From Cupriavidus pauculus (GTDB lineage Bacteria > Pseudomonadota > Gammaproteobacteria > Burkholderiales > Burkholderiaceae), in the NCBI RefSeq assembly GCF_022179805.1, contig NZ_BPUO01000007.1, positions 1-64,000 on the forward strand: 64,000 nucleotides of DNA. The letters run 5' to 3'. Made by a program: the position numbers and the translations under genes. This document shows, in pieces, positions 1 through 7,828 of this stretch (the stretch's first letter is position 1; the number at the start of each line of letters is the position of its first letter). Below the pieces are notes generated by a model. It was given only the letters and a program-made list of their open reading frames with translations, had not been told where the DNA came from and made no database searches.

Positions 1-73
1 GGGCGATCAGATCTTCGGGAATGGTCGGCAGCTCACGATCGGCGGCCTGGCTCGTCTTGGTTCTACGTGGCAT
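1..73 (-). CDS. IS256-like transposase, N-terminal fragment cut by window edge
   Basis: The minus strand starts with ATG at 73-71 behind a good AAGGAG ribosome site six bases upstream, and runs open to the window edge for 24 codons. The peptide begins MPRRTKTSQAADRELPTIPE. A basic N-terminus followed by an ELPxIPxxL segment is typical of IS256-family (mutator-type) transposases in Burkholderiaceae. The DDE catalytic core lies outside the window, so the family call rests on this short segment and on the terminus-like sequence just upstream. Confidence 0.5.
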   Translation of the reverse strand, partial: MPRRTKTSQAADRELPTIPEDLIA

Positions 74-126
74 GACATGCTCCTTGGCGACATGTTATGC
101 CCTAAACACAAAATTTCTGACGGGCC
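74..126. mobile_element. probable terminal region of the IS element
   Basis: This is the untranslated end upstream of the transposase start. It contains an AT-rich stretch (ACACAAAATTTCTGACGGG, 107-125) out of keeping with the GC-rich surroundings and resembling IS256-family terminal repeats. The outer boundary is put near 125 because ordinary GC-rich host sequence resumes there. The other terminus and any target-site duplication are outside the window, so the boundary is an inference. Confidence 0.35.
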
Positions 127-129
127 CCT

Positions 130-144
130 GGCCCTCACCCCCAC
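130..144. repeat. fragment of the REP-like repeat
   Basis: The 15 bases GGCCCTCACCCCCAC match the outer arm of the REP-like repeats at 6540-6663 and 39858-39979. Only this arm remains, squeezed between the IS end and the stop codon of the next gene. Confidence 0.4.
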
Positions 145-990
145 TCACCCAACCAATTCCCGCAAAGAATCCGCCGACATCCCCACATGCCCCAACCCAC
201 CAAGCGGCTCACCCACCGCGCGCAACAACGCCCCGTTGTCACTGGCCACGCCACCATCCGGCAGCGCCATATTGTTCTCGAACCCAATCCGCGCATGGCC
301 GCCGAGCATTACTGCCGTCGCCGCGCAGTCAGCCTCCTGCTTGCCAAACGCACAAACCGCCCATTCGATGCCGGCCTGATCGAGCCCCATCTCATGCCAC
401 GCGGCAAGAAACGGCAGCAGATCGGCCGGTGACGACTTCTGCCCCGCCGAGTACCGGCCCAGCACGAACAGCACCCAGTGGCGCCCTTCGGGAATCGCGC
501 CGCTGCCGCGCAGCGCGGCGTAGCGGCGCACGTCGTTGGCGTCGTAGAGGATGTACTGCGCTACCACGTGCTCGCGATGCATCCACTGGAAGAAATCGGC
601 GGCAGCCGGCAGCGCGGCGTCGTCCGGCACCAGCTCGCGCACGGCCACCGATGCCGCCTCGGGACGCAACGCACGCACCATGGCGATCTGCTGCGCGGGC
701 TGGTAGATGCCTACCGCCTCGGTGGTGAGCTGCAGCACCAGTTGTTGGCCCACGGCCTTGCGCACCGCCGCGATGGCGGGCTCGTAGTCGGCCACTTCCA
801 GGCTGTGCGTGGCATCGGCCTTGCGCACGTGCAGGTGGATCATGGCCGCGCCCGCGTCCACGCATTCGCGGGCGCACTGGGCCAGTTCGTCGGGCGTGAT
901 CGGCAGGCGTGCGTGATCGGCGTGGGTCTTGCGCGCGCCATTGGGCGCCACGGCCAGCGCGAACGGCCGGCGCAACGTTTCATTCGGCAT
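145..990 (-). CDS. beta-keto acid cleavage enzyme (BKACE, DUF849 family)
   Basis: The 281-residue protein belongs to the family that condenses a beta-keto acid with acetyl-CoA to give acetoacetate and a new acyl-CoA; 3-keto-5-aminohexanoate cleavage enzyme (Kce) is the type member. Visible motifs are VAPNGARK near residue 14, the HLH metal-ligand pair (H52, H54) and a late GFENN with the third ligand Glu (E238). Length is normal. Its ribosome site GAGGAA overlaps the stop codon of the upstream aminotransferase gene nine bases away, so the two are probably translationally coupled. The substrate cannot be read from sequence, but the transaminase partner suggests a beta-keto acid made from an amino compound. 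Confidence 0.88.
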   Translation of the reverse strand: MPNETLRRPFALAVAPNGARKTHADHARLPITPDELAQCARECVDAGAAMIHLHVRKADATHSLEVADYEPAIAAVRKAVGQQLVLQLTTEAVGIYQPAQQIAMVRALRPEAASVAVRELVPDDAALPAAADFFQWMHREHVVAQYILYDANDVRRYAALRGSGAIPEGRHWVLFVLGRYSAGQKSSPADLLPFLAAWHEMGLDQAGIEWAVCAFGKQEADCAATAVMLGGHARIGFENNMALPDGGVASDNGALLRAVGEPLGGLGHVGMSADSLRELVG

Positions 991-999
991 CGTCGTTCC

Positions 1000-2325
1000 T
1001 CAGGCAGGCAGGACCTGGTTCACCGACTGCGTGAAGCGGTCGACGATATTGTCGATATCGGCCGGCGTGCAGATGAACGGCGGCGCAAACAGCACGTGGT
1101 CGCCATGGACGCCGTCGACAGTTCCGCCCATCGGATAGACCAGCAGGCCGTTTTCCATGCAGGTGCGCTTGAGCACCGCATGCGTCTTGCGGGCCGGGTC
1201 GAGCGTGGCCTTCGTAGCGCGGTCGGCCACGAACTCCACGCCGACGAACAGGCCACGGCCGCGTACATCGCCAAGATTGGGATGGTTGCCCAGCGCCTCG
1301 CGCAGCCGCGCACGTAGCTGTTCGCCACGGGCCAGCACGTTGTCGAGCAGGCGGTCCTCGGCAATGGTCTGCTGCACGGCCAGCGCGGCGGCGCACGCGG
1401 TGGCGTGTCCGATGTAGGTATGGCCATGCTGGAAGAAACCGCTGCCGCCGACGATGGCGTCATAGATGCGCGCCGTCGACATCATGGCGCCAATTGGCTG
1501 GTAGCCGGCACCGAGACCCTTGGCGATGGTGACGATATCGGGCACCACGCCATCTTCCTCGCAGGCGAACAGGTAGCCGGTGCGGCCCATGCCGGACATC
1601 ACTTCGTCCAGGATCAGCAGCACGCCGTACTTGTCGCACACGGCCCGGATGCGCTTCAGGTAGTCGGCCACGGGCGGCACCGCACCGGCGGTGGCGCCCA
1701 CCACGGTTTCGGCGACAAAGCCGGCCACCGAATCGGCCCCCAGTTCCACGATCTTGGCTTCCAGTTCGTCGGCCAGGCGCTGCGCGTATTGCACATCGGT
1801 CTCACCGGCGGCCTGGTCGCGATAGGCGTAGCACGGCGACACGTGGTGAGCAGGCACCAGCAGCGGCAGGAACGGCTCGCGGCGCCAGGCGTTGCCTCCA
1901 ATGGCCAGCGCGCCCAGCGTGTTGCCGTGGTAGCTCTGGCGGCGCGCGATGAAGTGGCGGCGCTGCGGCTGGCCGGTTTCCACGAAGTACTGGCGCGCCA
2001 GCTTCAGCGCGGCCTCCACGGCCTCGGACCCGCCCGAGACAAAGTACACATGATTCACATCGCCCGGCGCCGCATCGGCCAGCGTGCGCGCCAGCGTTTC
2101 GGAGACCTCGGTCGTGAAGAATGACGTATGGGCGTAGGCCAGCGTATCGACCTGCGCCTTGATGGCCTCGATCACGCGCGGATGGCCATGCCCCAGGCAC
2201 GACACCGCCGCGCCGCCGGATGCGTCCAGATAGGCGCGACCGTTGCTGTCGAACAGCTCGATCCCCTTGCCGCCGACGGCAACGGGCAAGGTTTGCTTGG
2301 GATTGCGATGGAATACGTGGGTCAT
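1000..2325 (-). CDS. class III (PLP-dependent) aminotransferase
   Basis: The 441-residue protein is an omega-amino-acid/ornithine-type transaminase. It shows the PLP-binding VSGGSEAVE loop (about residue 96), the LILDEVMSG segment with the PLP-ring aspartate D240, and the Schiff-base lysine K269 in AKGLG. The start at 2325 (MTHVFHRNPK) was chosen over an upstream in-frame start because the added residues lack family character; no strong ribosome site is visible for either. It is first gene of a two-gene operon with the BKACE gene and diverges from an RpiR-family regulator. It probably converts an amino acid or amine to the keto acid used by BKACE; the substrate is unknown. Confidence 0.9.
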   Translation of the reverse strand: MTHVFHRNPKQTLPVAVGGKGIELFDSNGRAYLDASGGAAVSCLGHGHPRVIEAIKAQVDTLAYAHTSFFTTEVSETLARTLADAAPGDVNHVYFVSGGSEAVEAALKLARQYFVETGQPQRRHFIARRQSYHGNTLGALAIGGNAWRREPFLPLLVPAHHVSPCYAYRDQAAGETDVQYAQRLADELEAKIVELGADSVAGFVAETVVGATAGAVPPVADYLKRIRAVCDKYGVLLILDEVMSGMGRTGYLFACEEDGVVPDIVTIAKGLGAGYQPIGAMMSTARIYDAIVGGSGFFQHGHTYIGHATACAAALAVQQTIAEDRLLDNVLARGEQLRARLREALGNHPNLGDVRGRGLFVGVEFVADRATKATLDPARKTHAVLKRTCMENGLLVYPMGGTVDGVHGDHVLFAPPFICTPADIDNIVDRFTQSVNQVLPA

Positions 2326-2470
2326 GTTGGCAATGCGGCTGGCGCATGGGGCGCGAAAGGATGGGAGCCAGTATAGGAACAAGTCACCGCCAACGCAACA
2401 ACTGTATCATTGATATTTTTCGAGAAACATTCAGATCAAAGACGCGGACACGCCAGCGGACCGCAACCTA

Positions 2471-2486
2471 TGCAACAATCGTTGCA
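2471..2486. promoter_or_regulatory. candidate RpiR operator (inverted repeat)
   Basis: A perfect inverted repeat TGCAAC-AATC-GTTGCA lies 23 bases before the regulator start and inside the divergent region shared with the aminotransferase operon. Position and symmetry fit an autoregulatory operator. Assignment to this regulator is inference. Confidence 0.4.
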
Positions 2487-2509
2487 CTTTTTGTTTCCCC
2501 CCTTGCCCG

Positions 2510-3418
2510 ATGTCCCCAGTCCAGCCCACGCCGCCCGAAACGCTCGATGCGCTGCTCACGCAGCTCCGCGACGCGTTTCCCAACCTCAGTGTCCAGTTCC
2601 AGAGTGGCGCACGCTACTTGCTGGACCATCCCCAGGACATCGCGGTGCAGTCCATGCGCAAGGTAGCCGCCGATGCCGGCGTGCAACCGGCCACGCTGGT
2701 GCGGCTGTCGCAATCGCTGGGATTCGAGGGCTGGCAGGGGTTGCGCGAGCTGTTCGTGAACGCCGTGCGCGAAGGCGGCAACCAGCCCTATGCGCGGCGT
2801 GCGCGCAAGGTGGTCAAGGCATCGGACAAACCCAGCGGGGCCAGCCGCATGCTGGCGGAGATGGTCGAGGTGCAGCATCACAACCTGGACGCCCTGCTGG
2901 CCAACAACGCCGACACGCTGCCGCGCGCGGCCGACCTGCTGGCCGCCGCGCCCATCGTGCACGTGGCCGGCTTTCGCTCGTGCTTTCCGATCGCGTTCAC
3001 GTTCCATTACATCTACGGCCTGTTCCGCAGCTCGGTGCGCCTGATTCGTGGCGATGCCGGCACGCTGGAGATGGAACTGCGCGCGCTGGGCGCCAAGGAT
3101 GCCGTGCTGGTGGCCGGCTTTGCGCCCTACTCGCAGGAAAGCCTGCGCGTGGCCCGCGCCGCGCGCGAGGCCGGCTGCAAGGTCATTGCGCTGACCGACA
3201 GCACCGTGTCCCCCATCGCGCTGGAAGCCGACTGCACGCTGCTGTTCGCGATCGACAGCCCGTCGTTCTTCCCGTCGATCACGTCCGGCGTGACGATGGT
3301 CGAGGTGCTGGTGGAGCAACTGCTGGCCCGCAAGGGCAAGGGTGCGATCCGGGCGCTGGAGCAGACCGAGGGCCAGCTCCACCGCACGGGCGCCTACCTG
3401 CCCGACAAGGGGCGCTGA
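2510..3418 (+). CDS. MurR/RpiR family transcriptional regulator
   Basis: The 302-residue protein has an N-terminal RpiR-type helix-turn-helix (about residues 1-80, with AADAGVQPATLVRLSQSLGF as recognition region) and a C-terminal SIS domain (about 130-280) that usually binds a phosphosugar or another small effector. It is transcribed divergently from the aminotransferase/BKACE operon and converges on a binding-protein gene, so it likely controls one or both. A palindrome sits just upstream of its start. RpiR members next to transaminases often respond to amino compounds rather than sugars, so the effector is open. Confidence 0.88.
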   Translation: MSPVQPTPPETLDALLTQLRDAFPNLSVQFQSGARYLLDHPQDIAVQSMRKVAADAGVQPATLVRLSQSLGFEGWQGLRELFVNAVREGGNQPYARRARKVVKASDKPSGASRMLAEMVEVQHHNLDALLANNADTLPRAADLLAAAPIVHVAGFRSCFPIAFTFHYIYGLFRSSVRLIRGDAGTLEMELRALGAKDAVLVAGFAPYSQESLRVARAAREAGCKVIALTDSTVSPIALEADCTLLFAIDSPSFFPSITSGVTMVEVLVEQLLARKGKGAIRALEQTEGQLHRTGAYLPDKGR

Positions 3419-3444
3419 AGCCCCCTGCCGTCGCGAGCTGCGGC

Positions 3445-4353
3445 TTACTCGAACGCCTCGTCGCTGGGGCTCGCGTAGGCCTTGCGGATCTGCTCGCTCT
3501 GCTGCAGGTCGAACGAGATGTTCTTCGGCGGCACCGGCTTCTGGAACCACTTGGCGTACAGCGTGTTGATCTCGCCGCTGCGCATCAGGCCGCTCATCGC
3601 GTTATCCACCACCTGCTTGAAGCCCGGATCGTCCTTGCGCATCATGAAGCCATAGGCTTCGAACGATTGGGGCGTGCCCACCACGGCCCAGTCGTCGGGC
3701 TTGGGCGACAGCGTGCGCACGCCGGACAGCAGCACGTCGTCCATCATGAAGGCCGCCACGCGGCCCGACTGCAGGATCAGGAACGATTCGCCGTAGTCCT
3801 TGGCGCTCTGGATCGTCATGTTGGCGCCGCGCTCGTCGTTGAGCTTGCGCAGGATGCGCTCTGACGTGGTGCCCGCGTTGGTCACCACGGTCTTGCCGGC
3901 CAGGTCCGGGAAGTCGTGCACCGCACTGCCCTTCTTGACCAGCAGCCGCGTACCGGCCACGAAGTACGTGGTCGAGAACGCCACCTGCTGCTGGCGCGCC
4001 TTCAGGTTGGTCGTGACGCCGCATTCCAGGTCGACCGTGCCGTTCTGCACCAGCGATATCCGGTTCTGCGACGTCACCGGCACCATGCGCACCTGCAGAT
4101 TGGGCGTACCCGTTTCCTTCTTGACCGCATCGATCACACGGTCGCAGATGTCCTGGGCAAACCCGATCACCTTCTGGTTCGCGTCGTAATACGAGAACGG
4201 GATCGACGACGTGCGGTGCCCGATCCCGATGGCTCCGGACGACTTGATCTTGCTGAGGGTCGGGCTGCCGGCCACGTCGGCGGCCAGCGCGGAGCCGGCA
4301 CCGGCCAATGCCGCCAGGATCAGGGCGGCACGGATCGGGAAGGAATCGGTCAT
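3445..4353 (-). CDS. amino-acid ABC transporter periplasmic binding protein (GltI-like)
   Basis: The 302-residue protein has a signal peptide (about residues 1-24, ending SALAAD) and a type 2 solute-binding fold of the glutamate/aspartate family: IKSSGAIGIGHRTSSIPFSY and the downstream ECGVTTN segment are typical. The start at 4353 was chosen because an AGGAG site lies eight bases upstream and the signal peptide begins immediately. No permease or ATPase gene adjoins it, so it must use components encoded elsewhere. It lies between the RpiR regulator and a catabolic hydroxylase cluster. Binding specificity is inferred only from family. Confidence 0.85.
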   Translation of the reverse strand: MTDSFPIRAALILAALAGAGSALAADVAGSPTLSKIKSSGAIGIGHRTSSIPFSYYDANQKVIGFAQDICDRVIDAVKKETGTPNLQVRMVPVTSQNRISLVQNGTVDLECGVTTNLKARQQQVAFSTTYFVAGTRLLVKKGSAVHDFPDLAGKTVVTNAGTTSERILRKLNDERGANMTIQSAKDYGESFLILQSGRVAAFMMDDVLLSGVRTLSPKPDDWAVVGTPQSFEAYGFMMRKDDPGFKQVVDNAMSGLMRSGEINTLYAKWFQKPVPPKNISFDLQQSEQIRKAYASPSDEAFE

Positions 4354-4386
4354 GGGAAACACTCCTGTTGAATGAAAAGCGTCAGC

Positions 4387-4413
4387 TGTTGCAATGCTAG
4401 TCATTGAGCAACA
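4387..4413. promoter_or_regulatory. imperfect inverted repeat upstream of the binding-protein gene
   Basis: TGTTGCAATG at the left and CATTGAGCAACA at the right form a gapped inverted repeat about 35 bases before the binding-protein start. The GTTGC/GCAAC half-sites resemble those of the palindrome in front of the RpiR gene, but the half-sites face the other way. Possible operator; weak evidence. Confidence 0.3.
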
Positions 4414-4529
4414 AGTGTTCCATCATGGATAACCATGAAACAAATGGTTTTTCCCCACGCGTGGGCATGCCATGCCCGGCCGTGGGGAATATGGGGGCGG
4501 CGCCGTGCGCCGTCGGGGTGTGGGAACGG

Positions 4530-4739
4530 TTACGCGGCCGTGCCTTCGTCGGCGGCCGCGCGGGCCAGCAGCATGGCTTCGGCCAGCGTGTCGGGGTCGC
4601 CGATGTGGTTGGCCAGCAGCAGGATCAGCCGGGCGTTGACGGCCTGGCTGGCCGCGTCGTCGAGGTCGCGGTGCATGTCGATCAACGCCTCGTAGAAGTC
4701 GTCGGGACGCGTGAGGTTGGGGGCGGTGTTGAGCGGCAT
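4530..4739 (-). CDS. small DUF2783 protein
   Basis: This 69-residue soluble protein (MPLNTAPNLTRPDDFYEALI...) matches what I know of DUF2783, a family found beside FAD-dependent aromatic hydroxylases in beta-proteobacteria. It has no signal peptide and is predicted to be helical. A clear AAGGAG site lies seven bases before the start, and the gene begins 27 bases after the hydroxylase stop, so it is the last gene of that operon. One possibility is an accessory or coupling subunit of the hydroxylase, as MhaB is for the 3-hydroxyphenylacetate 6-hydroxylase MhaA; this is inference. Confidence 0.75.
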   Translation of the reverse strand: MPLNTAPNLTRPDDFYEALIDMHRDLDDAASQAVNARLILLLANHIGDPDTLAEAMLLARAAADEGTAA

Positions 4740-4766
4740 GGGCCGGTCTCCTTGGCGTGCCGGTTG

Positions 4767-6494
4767 TCAGGCCAGGGCCGCCGCGTGCGCGGCGGACGGC
4801 TCGGGATTCGTGGATGCCAGCGCGTTGCCGGTGGCGCGTGCCAGGGCGGCCCCGATATGCGCGGCGTCGACGGCGCGCCAGCGTGCGCAGACATGCTGGT
4901 CCGGCCGGATCAGGTAGCACGTGCCGGCGCGTGCGTCGTAGCGCCGCGCGGCCAGGCCCTCCCCATCGCGCAACACCGTGGCGCCGGGCCATGCCGGTGC
5001 CGACGCCGAAATGGCTGCGTCGGTCACGAACACCACGCGCAGCGGAATGCCGCCCTGCTGCAGAGTGCGCAGGGCGTCGCGCTGTGCGCTATCGAGTCCG
5101 GCCGGGGCGCCGAACACGAGCACCACGAAATCGTCGCCCAGGTGTTGCAGCAGCCACGGCTTGCCCGCTTCCGCCACGACCGGTGCATCGACGCATGCCG
5201 CACCCGGCACCATCGCGCCGCCGAACGTGTCGGCATCGGCCGTGTTCAATGCCGACTGGTGCAACACCGCCGGCACCGATAGCCGACCGCTGTTCACAAG
5301 CTGCCGCGCAAACGCGTGGTCGCGCGCGAGCGTCAGCACGGCGTCGCGAAAGAGTCGGCTGACCGGGCTCTTCGGCGTGATGAAGTCAGTGGAACGCGTG
5401 GAGTTGCGGATATTCTCGTCCGCCGCGTATTCGCGCTCGCTGGCGTAAGTATCGAGCAGGCTATCCGGCGCCTTGCCCTGCAGCACGTAGGCGAGTTTCC
5501 ACGCCAGGTTCTCGGCATCCTGCACGCCGCTGTTGGCGCCGCGCGCGCCAAACGGCGACACGCCATGCGCGGCATCGCCGGCAAACAGCACGCGGCCGTG
5601 GCGGAAGCTGTCCATGCGTACGCATGAGAACGTGTAGACGCTGACCCATTCCAGTTCGAACTTGGCATCGGGGCCCAGCAGCGCCTGCACACGCGGGATC
5701 ACGCGCTCCTGGGCCTTCTCGGCCACCGGGTCGGCGTCCCAGCCAAGCTGGAAGTCGATGCGCCAGACGTTGTCGGGCTGGCGATGCAGCAGCACCGACT
5801 GGTTCGGATGGAACGGCGGATCGAACCAGAACCAGCGCTCGGCCGGAAACGGCGCCTCCATCTTCACATCGGCAATCAGGAAGCGGTCGCGGAACGTATG
5901 ACCGTGGCTTTCCTGTCCCAGCATCCTGCGCAGCGCGCTGCGCGAGCCATCGGCGGCCACCACGTACTGGCCGCACAGTGTGTGGGGGCCGTCGGGGGTC
6001 TCGATGGTCAGTGCTACGTGGTCGGCATGCTGCTCGACTGCCACGGCGCGGCTCTTCCAACGGATGTCGATGTTCGGCATCGCCTGCGCGCAATCGAGCA
6101 GATAGCCTTCGACGTAATACTGCTGCAGGTTGATGAACGCCGGGCGCTGGTGGCCGGTCTCGGGTAGCAAGTCGAACGCGTAGATCTGGCGATCCTTCAC
6201 GAAAACCTTGCCGACGTGCCAGCGCACGCCCTTGTCGACCATGCGGCCACCGCAGCCCAGACGGTCGAAGATGTCGAGCGTGCGCTTGGCAAAGCAGATC
6301 GCCCGCGACCCAGTGGACAGCGTGCAGTCGTCGTCGACCAGCACCACCGGTACGTTGTGGCGGGCCAGGTCGATGGCAGTGGCCAGCCCCACCGGGCCTG
6401 CGCCGACGACGATCACCGGGTGGCGCGTGCCTTCGGGATCGGCGCAGGGGGTGTAATCGTAGGTCTGCCGCTGGTAGTCGGGGTCGGCGGTCAT
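4767..6494 (-). CDS. FAD-dependent aromatic monooxygenase (PheA/MhpA type)
   Basis: The 575-residue protein is a group A flavoprotein hydroxylase. It carries the Rossmann GAGPVG (residues 31-36), the FAD/NADPH DG motif (ADGSRS, about 183) and the second FAD motif LFAGDAAHGVSPFGARG (about 308), followed by the thioredoxin-like C-terminal domain common to phenol hydroxylase and 3-(3-hydroxyphenyl)propionate hydroxylase. Such enzymes add a hydroxyl ortho or para to an existing phenolic hydroxyl using NAD(P)H and oxygen. A CGGAG site precedes the start. It lies between an MBL-fold gene and a DUF2783 gene in one operon; no ring-cleavage dioxygenase is nearby, so the substrate is not determined. 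Confidence 0.88.
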   Translation of the reverse strand: MTADPDYQRQTYDYTPCADPEGTRHPVIVVGAGPVGLATAIDLARHNVPVVLVDDDCTLSTGSRAICFAKRTLDIFDRLGCGGRMVDKGVRWHVGKVFVKDRQIYAFDLLPETGHQRPAFINLQQYYVEGYLLDCAQAMPNIDIRWKSRAVAVEQHADHVALTIETPDGPHTLCGQYVVAADGSRSALRRMLGQESHGHTFRDRFLIADVKMEAPFPAERWFWFDPPFHPNQSVLLHRQPDNVWRIDFQLGWDADPVAEKAQERVIPRVQALLGPDAKFELEWVSVYTFSCVRMDSFRHGRVLFAGDAAHGVSPFGARGANSGVQDAENLAWKLAYVLQGKAPDSLLDTYASEREYAADENIRNSTRSTDFITPKSPVSRLFRDAVLTLARDHAFARQLVNSGRLSVPAVLHQSALNTADADTFGGAMVPGAACVDAPVVAEAGKPWLLQHLGDDFVVLVFGAPAGLDSAQRDALRTLQQGGIPLRVVFVTDAAISASAPAWPGATVLRDGEGLAARRYDARAGTCYLIRPDQHVCARWRAVDAAHIGAALARATGNALASTNPEPSAAHAAALA

Positions 6495-6539
6495 GGTGTC
6501 TCCGGCGTGCTGTTTTTTTTGTTTTGTCTTGGTGTTGCT

Positions 6540-6663
6540 CCCCTCTCCCGCACGGCGGGAGAGGGGCGGGGGGTGAGGGCCGGCGGTTCAAATTGCGACG
6601 GATCGGCAAGCAGAAGCTCCTTGCCCTCACCCCCACCCCCTCTCCCACTGCGTGGGAGAGGGG
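6540..6663. repeat. REP-like paired hairpin repeat, locus A
   Basis: Two hairpins (CCCCTCTCCCGC...GGCGGGAGAGGGG and CCCCCTCTCCCAC...GTGGGAGAGGGG) stand in inverted orientation, each flanked on its inner side by a GGGTGAGGGC/GCCCTCACCC arm. It fills the gap between the hydroxylase and MBL-fold genes. Related copies occur at 36214-36244 and 39858-39979. This is the paired (BIME-like) layout of REP elements and may stabilise or attenuate the transcript between the two genes. Confidence 0.8.
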
Positions 6664-6681
6664 AGCCAAATTTCAGCCGAT

Positions 6682-7641
6682 TTACTGCTGCAGCGCCGCC
6701 CACATCTCCTGATCTCGCTGCGCCGTCCAGATACGCGGATGCGAAATCCCCGAAGCCTCGTCAAACGCCCGCGACACATCGAACGGCAGACAGTGCTCAT
6801 AGATAAAAACGTGGCCGAACTTCGGGTCCATCGACTTGCGCGTGTGCGCCATGGCGGCCTTCAGGTCGAGCTTGTCGGCCACGGCCTCGCGGCCGGCCTG
6901 CAGCAGCGTCGACACGAAGTCCTTGGTGTAAGCCAACCCCTTGGCCACGTCTTCGCGCGTGGTCAGCGCGGGGCCGCGGCCGGGGACCAGCTTCTCCGGT
7001 TGCAGCGCGGCCAGCGCGTCGAGCGTGGCGGGCCATTGTTCGAGCTGGGCGTCGCCGCAGTAGCAAGCAGCGTCGTACTCCACGAGGTCGCCCGAGAACA
7101 GCACCTTCTGCTGCGGCAGCCAGACCACGGTGTCGCCCTTGGTATGGCCGGCGCCCAGGTGGGCGATGCGCACTTCGAGCTTGCCCATGAACAGCGTCAT
7201 CTCGCGCTCGAAGACCAGCGTCGGCCACGTCAGGCCGGGTACGGTCTCCACGCCGGCGAACAGGCGCGGAAAGCGTTCGATCTCGGACTTCATGTCGGCC
7301 TCGCCGCGCTCCACGATCATCTCGTAGGTGCCCCGGCTGGCGATGACCTGCTGCGCGCCCTCGGCAAAGTAGGCCGACGCGCCCAGCACGCGCACCGCGT
7401 GGTAGTGCGACAGCACCACGTACTTGATCGGCTTGTCGGTGATCGTGCGGATCCGGGCGATCAGGTCCTGCGCCATGGCGGGCGTGGCGGTGGTGTCGAT
7501 GATCATCACGCCGTCGTCGCCAATGATCACGCCCGAGTTCGGGTCGCCCTCGGCCGTGTAGGCCCAGGCGCTCTCGGAAAGCTGGGTAAAGGTGATCTGC
7601 TTGGTTTCCAGGTCGGCCTGGGACGCGAATGCCTTTGCCAT
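6682..7641 (-). CDS. MBL-fold metallo-hydrolase-like protein with degenerate metal site
   Basis: The 319-residue protein has the metallo-beta-lactamase fold: the DGVMIIDT strand, SHYHAVR in place of HxHxDH (H79 and H81 kept; A82, V83, R84 replace the later ligands), GAGHTKGD with H166, SGDLVEYD with D185, and PGRGPA with R222 where most members have PGHGP. The start at 7641 gives the family N-terminus and has a GAGG site nearby. It is first gene of the operon with the aromatic hydroxylase and DUF2783, and diverges from two IclR regulators. A hydrolytic role in aromatic catabolism is possible, but the missing ligands argue against a normal dinuclear zinc site. Confidence 0.82.
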   Translation of the reverse strand: MAKAFASQADLETKQITFTQLSESAWAYTAEGDPNSGVIIGDDGVMIIDTTATPAMAQDLIARIRTITDKPIKYVVLSHYHAVRVLGASAYFAEGAQQVIASRGTYEMIVERGEADMKSEIERFPRLFAGVETVPGLTWPTLVFEREMTLFMGKLEVRIAHLGAGHTKGDTVVWLPQQKVLFSGDLVEYDAACYCGDAQLEQWPATLDALAALQPEKLVPGRGPALTTREDVAKGLAYTKDFVSTLLQAGREAVADKLDLKAAMAHTRKSMDPKFGHVFIYEHCLPFDVSRAFDEASGISHPRIWTAQRDQEMWAALQQ

Positions 7642-7724
7642 GTCTGCCTCGTTGTTTTCTATAGGTATGGGGACCGGATGAGGACCGGCGTGAAAGCATC
7701 TTAGGAATTCGGCCATTTTTAGTC

Positions 7725-7746
7725 AATGACAAATATAATTGTTATT
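7725..7746. promoter_or_regulatory. candidate IclR operator between divergent units
   Basis: AATGACAA and TTGTTATT form a 7-of-8 inverted repeat around the AT-rich centre ATATAA, in an otherwise GC-rich divergent region. The site embeds a TATAAT-like hexamer. Its place midway between the MBL operon and the first IclR gene fits a regulator site. Confidence 0.4.
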
Positions 7747-7828
7747 AGCTAAATTCCAGCCAGGCGCCTGACAGGTCGCACCGTCGCGTACCATTGGGCT
7801 CTTTTCAAATCCAGGACATCAGGCAGGC

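Noticed and set aside
4446..4487. TTCCCCACG/CGTGGGGAA hairpin as terminator of the hydroxylase operon
   Set aside because: Neither strand has a U-tract after the stem; the arms are short relative to the loop.
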